From Lachnospiraceae bacterium UBA1778 (lineage in GTDB: Bacteria > Bacillota > Clostridia > Lachnospirales > Lachnospiraceae): a stretch of 8,969 bases of DNA. Position numbers and translations under genes: made by a program. This document shows positions 5,012-8,969 of this stretch, piece after piece; the stretch's first letter is position 1; each line of letters begins with the position of its first letter. The notes under the pieces were generated by a model. It was not told the origin of the DNA and ran no database searches. It saw only the letters and a list, made by a program, of their open reading frames with translations. The stretch spans positions 4,033 to 13,001 of the forward strand of contig DCGM01000042.1 of assembly GCA_002315255.1 (NCBI GenBank). The letters are read 5' to 3'.

Positions 5012-5902
5012 ATGTTAGAGCATTTTGACTTAAATATTAGTTTCCGCGAGACGCTCCCGGAGCCGTCCGATTATTTTCTCGTCTATCCGGGCGGAAATGC
5101 GCTCGTGAAGATCGAAGACGGGCAGCTGATCCTGCCGACCGTCCGTGATGCCATAGACGCGTATCCGGAGCTAAATTCAGGCGATTTTACCTATCTTTTC
5201 TCGATTGGCAATGCGCGCTTCTTCACGGTGACAGGCCGCGATTTCCAGCCTTTTGCCGGTTTTACTGCGGCTCCGCATCGGCCGTTTGCGGCGCTTCCGC
5301 CGCGCGCGCACTCTTTCGCCGCTTCGCTTGGCAGCCAGCTCTCCTCGTGGTATCGGAAGAACCGGTACTGCGGTGCCTGCGGCGCATTGACCGAGAAAGT
5401 GACGGAGGAACGGGCGATACATTGCCCGAAGTGCGGAAATCTCATATATCCGCGGATCAACCCGTGCGTGATCATCGGCGTCTGCCACGAGGGAAAGCTT
5501 CTCGTGACGCGCTATAATCCGGAGCACCGGATGATGTGCAATGATAAAATCGAAAAACCCACGACTAATTATGCATTAGTCGCAGGTTATGTCGAGGCCG
5601 GCGAAACGCCGGAAGACGCTGTTAAGCGCGAGGTTTTCGAGGAGGTCGGCCTGAAGGTCAAAAATATCCGCTATTTCGAGTCGCAAGCTTGGCCGTTCAC
5701 GTCCAGCATGCTGCTCGGTTTCTACTGTGACGTCGACGGCAGCGCGGAAATCCGCCGCGAGGAGTCGGAGCTCTCGTTCGCCTCGTTTTTGAGTCCTTCG
5801 GAGATGCCCGACCGGAGCGGGGAGACGTCATTGACCGCGTGGATTATGGAAAGCTTCCGAACTGCTGAGAAGAGTTCGCTTATTGATTACCGATTCTCGT
5901 AA
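5012..5902 (+). CDS. nudC: NAD(H) diphosphatase NudC (Nudix hydrolase)
   Basis: 296 residues. Predicted to hydrolyse NADH/NAD+ to NMN(H) and AMP; the family also removes NAD caps from RNA 5' ends. Seen: N-terminal domain (about 1-112), zinc ribbon with C120, C123, C138 and C141 (CGAC and CPKC), and the catalytic domain with a complete Nudix box at 192-214 (G192, E198, R206-E207, E210-E211, G213-L214). After the box, SQAWPFTSS (224-232) matches the NADH-pyrophosphatase signature SQPWPFPxS with both variable prolines replaced, by Ala226 and Thr230. This places it in NudC rather than a generic Nudix group, although substrate preference could be shifted. Start: GGAGG at 5002-5006, five bases before the ATG. 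It is divergent from the M28 gene, with a shared promoter region. Its last 16 bases overlap the end of the convergent SDR gene, and no terminator is visible after it. Confidence 0.94.
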   Translation: MLEHFDLNISFRETLPEPSDYFLVYPGGNALVKIEDGQLILPTVRDAIDAYPELNSGDFTYLFSIGNARFFTVTGRDFQPFAGFTAAPHRPFAALPPRAHSFAASLGSQLSSWYRKNRYCGACGALTEKVTEERAIHCPKCGNLIYPRINPCVIIGVCHEGKLLVTRYNPEHRMMCNDKIEKPTTNYALVAGYVEAGETPEDAVKREVFEEVGLKVKNIRYFESQAWPFTSSMLLGFYCDVDGSAEIRREESELSFASFLSPSEMPDRSGETSLTAWIMESFRTAEKSSLIDYRFS

Positions 5903-6876
5903 TTCTTTAATAATTCATCCAATGCGGCATCCCACTTTTCATTGACGATCTGGTGCTCTTCCTTTGAAAAATACTGAAGCACCACGTCAATTCCCTGGTC
6001 AATGGAGGTTTCCGGAACAAACTCCGGAACCGCTTCACGGATCTTACTGTTATCAAAAATCATGTTCCGGCTCTTATCGCCCAGGATCTCGTTCACATCG
6101 ATTCCGATCTCCTCCTGATGCGCGAGAAGATATTCCTTCGGCACATCGACAAGGGTCAAAGGTTCGCCGAGTTTTTCTGCTACAAGCGTGACGATATGCG
6201 CCCAGGTGGTGTGATGATGCGTGGTCACATGGTAAGCTTCGCCATAGGCCTTTTCGTTCAAAAACAGTCCGTAGACGCCGACTGCAAATTCCGGTGCGAA
6301 CGTGACGGTGCATTGGGTATCCTTCCCGCAGATCATGATAGGCTTATGCTTTTTGATGCGGTCAATGATGGTATAGTACTGTAACGGCGCCACCTGGTAG
6401 GGGAGCCGCGTTCTTCCGTAGGTTACATAGGGACGGACAATCGTATATTTGCAATGAAGCTCTCTGTTTTCCAGATAATGCTCGCAGTCTGCCTTCAGCT
6501 GGGCATAGTTCCAGTAGCAGTCGCCGACAGGAACCTGCTCTGTATAGATCTGATCACCGATATCCTTGTAGGCGGTTGCTGACGAGATAAAAACGTACTG
6601 TTTGCAGCGGTCTTCCACCACTTTCAGCATCTTCTCCACATCAGAAGGAACATAGCTCAGATAATCCGCTACCACATCATACTCTTCCGTAATCTTTGCG
6701 GCCAATTCTTCCGCGCTTTCCAGATGCACGTCCGCGATGAGAAGCTTCGCCCTGGAGTCCAGCTGCTCCGGCCGTTTGCCACGGTTCAGAATCGTAACCT
6801 CATCCCCGCGGTCGCAGGCGACCTTGCAGAGTTCTCCGCTGATAATTCCACTGCCTCCAATGATCAAAATTTTCAT
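5887..6876 (-). CDS. Extended SDR, NAD-dependent epimerase/dehydratase-family protein
   Basis: 329 residues from the ATG at 6876. An in-frame ATG at 6888 was rejected because it lacks a ribosome-binding site, while GGAGGT (6886-6881) fits the ATG at 6876. Seen: Rossmann start MKILIIGGSGIISG (1-14) with the glycine motif G8-x-G10-x-x-x-G14; ILNRG (29-33) at the end of the second strand, compatible with NADP binding; SSATAY (98-103); catalytic Y124-x-x-x-K128 (YAQLK); and IVRPYVTYG (146-154), the usual RP-x-x-x-YG of extended SDRs. This supports a nucleotide-sugar or small-molecule epimerase/dehydratase/reductase, but the C-terminal substrate part is not one I can assign. It is the last gene of a minus-strand run after the MATE gene, and it ends inside nudC by 16 bases. 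CpG is much rarer here than in nudC and the genes to the left. Confidence 0.88.
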   Translation of the reverse strand: MKILIIGGSGIISGELCKVACDRGDEVTILNRGKRPEQLDSRAKLLIADVHLESAEELAAKITEEYDVVADYLSYVPSDVEKMLKVVEDRCKQYVFISSATAYKDIGDQIYTEQVPVGDCYWNYAQLKADCEHYLENRELHCKYTIVRPYVTYGRTRLPYQVAPLQYYTIIDRIKKHKPIMICGKDTQCTVTFAPEFAVGVYGLFLNEKAYGEAYHVTTHHHTTWAHIVTLVAEKLGEPLTLVDVPKEYLLAHQEEIGIDVNEILGDKSRNMIFDNSKIREAVPEFVPETSIDQGIDVVLQYFSKEEHQIVNEKWDAALDELLKNYENR

Positions 6877-6919
6877 ACTTACCTCCATAAAGATTGCCGG
6901 CCTTCTCCGTGTCCGGGAT

Positions 6920-6939
6920 AAAAACCTGAACAGACAGGT
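6920..6939 (-). terminator. Weak terminator or attenuator between the MATE and SDR genes
   Basis: On the minus strand ACCTG and CAGGT (6939-6935 and 6928-6924) form a 5-bp stem with a TCTGTT loop, followed by five T (6924-6920). A competing pairing AACAG/CTGTT overlaps it, so two folds are possible. It lies after the possible promoter at 6960-6988 and before the SDR start, which would suit attenuation. The short stem keeps confidence low. Confidence 0.35.
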
Positions 6940-6959
6940 CTCGGCTGTTAAATCCTATA

Positions 6960-6988
6960 AATATACTATACAGATGCCCTAAAGATAA
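6960..6988 (-). promoter_or_regulatory. Possible promoter for the SDR gene
   Basis: Minus strand: TTATCT (6988-6983), 17 bases, TATATT (6965-6960). The -10 matches 5/6 and the -35 only 3/6; an overlapping TATAGT is also present. The 172-bp gap between the MATE stop and the SDR start is AT-rich here and holds no convincing gene, so an internal promoter is plausible but not proven. Confidence 0.35.
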
Positions 6989-7048
6989 TCCATAGCATTG
7001 CTGCATCCGTCTTACTATTCTGTCCGACATCTTCAACCCAGACTGCTT

Positions 7049-8434
7049 TTACCCGGAAACAACTTTTTTTCTCATCCACTTTCGGCTAAAGAACCGCAGA
7101 AGGAACGGAACGCTCCGCCCTACCCAATCGATATACATCGCGCCCCAGACCCCGTACAGTCCCCAGTTAAAAACCTTTACAAACAGATAAGCGCTGGCTA
7201 CCCGGAACAGGAACATCGAGGTGATGGATACAATCATGATGAAGGTGGCATCACCGCCGGCCCGGAGACCATGTGTCAGGGAGAAAGCACTCGGATGAAA
7301 AACAGCCGCGAGAACTGCAAAGGTACGCAGAATCATCTTCGCCATATGCGCCGTTTCAGGGGACAGATCATAGAGCGACAGGATCGGTCCGATAAATATG
7401 AACAGGAACGAGCATGTCAGAAGAAGTCCGAGATGCGCCCATTTAAGAAGCTTTTTAGTATATCGCATTGCCTGGTCTTCTTCACCTGCGCCCAGACATT
7501 GGCCGACCACCGTGACCAATGCCATCCCCACCGCATTGGCAGGAAGCGTCGGAATTCCCAAAAGACCGAAGGCCACCGCGTTCGCGGCGATAGCGGAGGT
7601 TCCGAGGGTAGAAATCAGCGAAGAAAGGAACAGCCTTCCCAGCTGGAAAATGCTTCCGTCGATTCCCGTCGGAATACCGATTTTCAGAATATCCCAGATC
7701 ATAGGCCAGCAGAACAGTTTCTGATGCTCTCTCTGTTCTCCCCTTGTGTGGAAATGGATCAGCTGGTTCGGATTTCGCAGAATCAGAAGGACCATCGCCA
7801 TTCCGAAGAAACGGCAGACCAGAGTGGGAATGGCCACGCCGGCAGTTCCCATTCGAAGCACCATCACCAGCAGGGCATTTCCGGCTACATTGATCAGGTT
7901 CACCCCGAGCGCCACTTTCATGGTGACCTTTGCGTTTCCGGCGGCGCGTAAGATCGCTGTGCCGGCGGAATAAATCGCTAAAAACGGATAGGAAAGGCAA
8001 GTGATCATAAAATAGATGAGCGCACTTTCCCTAACATCAGCCTCAATCTGCCCGTAAAGCAGGTCCAGAAGCAATTCTCTTCCGAAAAAGCATATGACGC
8101 AAAAAGCCAGCCCGATGAGCCCCGCCACCAGCACCAGCTGCTCGGCTGCGGTGGAAGCTTCTTTCTCTTTCTGTTTTCCGATCAGATGGGCCGCAACTAC
8201 CGATCCGCCGGTAGCGAGCGCATTGAAGACGAGAATCAGAAGGCCGGTGATAGCGTCCACTAAAGACACCCCTCCCGTAGCATGCTCGCCAACCTGGGAG
8301 ACCATCATGGTGTCCGCAATTCCCACGAGAGAACTCATCAGAAGTTCGACCATGATAGGAATGATCAGCTTTCTCAGCCGGGCATTACTGAACATTTCTT
8401 TTTCATTTATAGGTTTCAGGGCAAAAGTCGTCAT
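7049..8434 (-). CDS. MATE-family multidrug/toxin efflux transporter
   Basis: 461 residues from the ATG at 8434, normal MATE length. Predicted inner-membrane antiporter that uses Na+ or H+ to export cationic drugs or metabolites. Seen: about 12 hydrophobic segments in two halves. The first half starts with KLIIPIMVELLMSSLVGIADTMMV and the typical GVSLVDAI. The second half begins near DILKIGIPTGIDGSIFQLGRLF and contains NAVGMALVTVVGQCLGAG, which mirrors the first-half AHLIGKQKEKEA loop. An HGLRAGGDATF segment is near the end. The start is uncertain: the ATG at 8434 has no Shine-Dalgarno and lies 7 bases after a strong hairpin. An ATG at 8395 with a weak GAAAAAG is the alternative; a GTG at 8506 would overlap the upstream gene and is unlikely. 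It follows the YhcH-family gene and precedes the SDR gene on the same strand. The substrate cannot be told from sequence. Confidence 0.93.
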   Translation of the reverse strand: MTTFALKPINEKEMFSNARLRKLIIPIMVELLMSSLVGIADTMMVSQVGEHATGGVSLVDAITGLLILVFNALATGGSVVAAHLIGKQKEKEASTAAEQLVLVAGLIGLAFCVICFFGRELLLDLLYGQIEADVRESALIYFMITCLSYPFLAIYSAGTAILRAAGNAKVTMKVALGVNLINVAGNALLVMVLRMGTAGVAIPTLVCRFFGMAMVLLILRNPNQLIHFHTRGEQREHQKLFCWPMIWDILKIGIPTGIDGSIFQLGRLFLSSLISTLGTSAIAANAVAFGLLGIPTLPANAVGMALVTVVGQCLGAGEEDQAMRYTKKLLKWAHLGLLLTCSFLFIFIGPILSLYDLSPETAHMAKMILRTFAVLAAVFHPSAFSLTHGLRAGGDATFIMIVSITSMFLFRVASAYLFVKVFNWGLYGVWGAMYIDWVGRSVPFLLRFFSRKWMRKKVVSG

Positions 8435-8441
8435 AAAAGTA

Positions 8442-8464
8442 CGGGGGAAGCATGACTTCCCCCG
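8442..8464 (-). terminator. Hairpin between the YhcH-family and MATE genes
   Basis: Perfect 9-base arms CGGGGGAAG (8442-8450) and CTTCCCCCG (8456-8464) around a 5-base loop. On the minus strand it lies 8 bases after the YhcH-family stop and is followed by GTACTTTTA, a weak U tract. The MATE start codon is only 7 bases beyond. It could terminate most YhcH-family transcripts, or be a processing or translation-control stem if the two genes are one transcript. On the + strand it is followed by A, so it would not terminate in that direction. Confidence 0.6.
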
Positions 8465-8472
8465 AAAAAATA

Positions 8473-8928
8473 TTATCTCAGAAGTTCCATCGGAATCTTC
8501 GCACACGCGCGCTTTACAAATGCGCAGGAACCGTCCGGGCTGATGCCGGGCTTATGTCCGTCTTCCGGGAAAATCACATAACCGGTATTCACATTCATCG
8601 GCACCACCTGCTCCGCAGGGCCTTCACAGGCAATGAAATCCCGCTCTTCGATATAGGGTGCCAGCTGAAGATTCCGGATATCGGCATACTCCATCAGTTC
8701 TTCGCCGCGAAGCATTAACTGAACGTCCGCATATTTCTGATGAGCTTCCCATGCAGCCTCTTCCTGTTTTTTAGAGTTATACTCAAAAACATTCACAAAG
8801 ATGCCGGTATCGCCCAGAAAATGCTTTCCGTTCGCCGCATCCGCCCAGCCTTCGGACTTCAGAAAATCCAATGCTTCCCGGACCGGCGCCGCCTGGTCCG
8901 AATAGTTGTTTAAATCAAATTTAATCAT
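8473..8928 (-). CDS. YhcH/YjgK/YiaL-family protein (cupin-like, sugar-related)
   Basis: 151 residues, full length for the YhcH/YjgK/YiaL (DUF386) family, which includes E. coli YhcH/NanQ and EbgC. Members are small cytosolic beta-barrel proteins linked to sugar use; NanQ is described as a sialic-acid anomerase. Seen: GKHFLG (34-39), EAHQKYADVQ (61-70), GEEL (75-78) and FPEDGHKPG (120-128), carrying H36, H63, E77 and H125, the residues I expect to line the metal site. Start: GGGGA lies about 5 bases before the ATG at 8928, read on the minus strand. The gene is first of the visible minus-strand run and is followed by a hairpin and the MATE gene. No sialic-acid or other sugar catabolic gene is in view, so the sugar it acts on cannot be named. 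Confidence 0.9.
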   Translation of the reverse strand: MIKFDLNNYSDQAAPVREALDFLKSEGWADAANGKHFLGDTGIFVNVFEYNSKKQEEAAWEAHQKYADVQLMLRGEELMEYADIRNLQLAPYIEERDFIACEGPAEQVVPMNVNTGYVIFPEDGHKPGISPDGSCAFVKRACAKIPMELLR

Positions 8929-8969
8929 ATCAGTCCCCTTTTACTCTTTTTACAGATGACTCGCTTTCA
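8929..8969 (-). other. Leader region of the YhcH-family gene
   Basis: The last 41 bases hold the ribosome-binding site (AAAGGGGA on the minus strand) and an A-rich leader. No -10/-35 pair is complete within the window, so the promoter or an upstream operon gene lies beyond the edge. Confidence 0.5.

Noticed and set aside
6800..7036. 78-codon minus-strand frame spanning the MATE-SDR gap
   Set aside because: It overlaps the start of the SDR gene in another frame, has no convincing ribosome-binding site and resembles no family I know; the gap is better explained as leader sequence.
6998..7951. 317-codon open frame on the + strand
   Set aside because: It lies antisense to the MATE gene, has no hydrophobic or domain pattern, and the MATE reading is unambiguous.
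8435..8506. GTG start at 8506 for the MATE gene
   Set aside because: It would translate through the 9-bp hairpin, overlap the upstream coding end by 34 bases, add residues not typical of MATE proteins, and has no Shine-Dalgarno.

Overview
The window looks like a stretch of a Gram-positive Clostridia chromosome, most likely Lachnospiraceae or a relative. This is inferred from three things: a clostridial-style Mrp ATPase with an N-terminal cysteine cluster, a surface-anchored M28 peptidase with a Ser/Thr/Glu-rich stalk and a basic tail, and mostly purine-rich Shine-Dalgarno sites. No RNA gene, insertion sequence, CRISPR array, phage gene or replication origin was found.

Layout. At the left edge (1-933, + strand) are two tandem type III pantothenate kinase (CoaX) homologues joined by a 4-base ATGA overlap; only the C-terminus of the first is inside the window. 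They end at a long hairpin (945-991) shared with the convergent hflX gene. On the minus strand, reading right to left, come an M28 metallopeptidase (4779-3271), the Fe-S carrier ATPase Mrp (3200-2379) and the ribosome-associated GTPase HflX (2273-999). Mrp has its own good promoter. Three near-identical 34-bp tandem units exactly fill the space between mrp and hflX. The M28 gene diverges from nudC (5012-5902, +). The 232-bp space between them holds two back-to-back promoters arranged with exact mirror symmetry around a 29-bp dyad whose arms contain both -35 boxes.

The right third (5887-8928, minus strand) carries a YhcH/YjgK/YiaL-family sugar protein, a MATE efflux transporter and an extended SDR (NAD-dependent epimerase/dehydratase-like) protein, in that transcription order. 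This block is visibly poorer in CpG than the left part. It meets nudC tail to tail with a 16-bp overlap of coding ends and no terminator, so it may be an acquired segment.

Functionally the left part is housekeeping: CoA synthesis, Fe-S assembly, ribosome rescue/splitting and NAD(H)/NAD-capped RNA hydrolysis, plus one exported peptidase. The right part is accessory. I do not see a clear new defence or mobile system. The observations most worth following up are the diverged CoaX pair (possibly a heteromeric kinase), the mirror-symmetric divergent promoter with its dyad, and the 34-bp repeat array placed exactly where the hflX ribosome-binding site should be.
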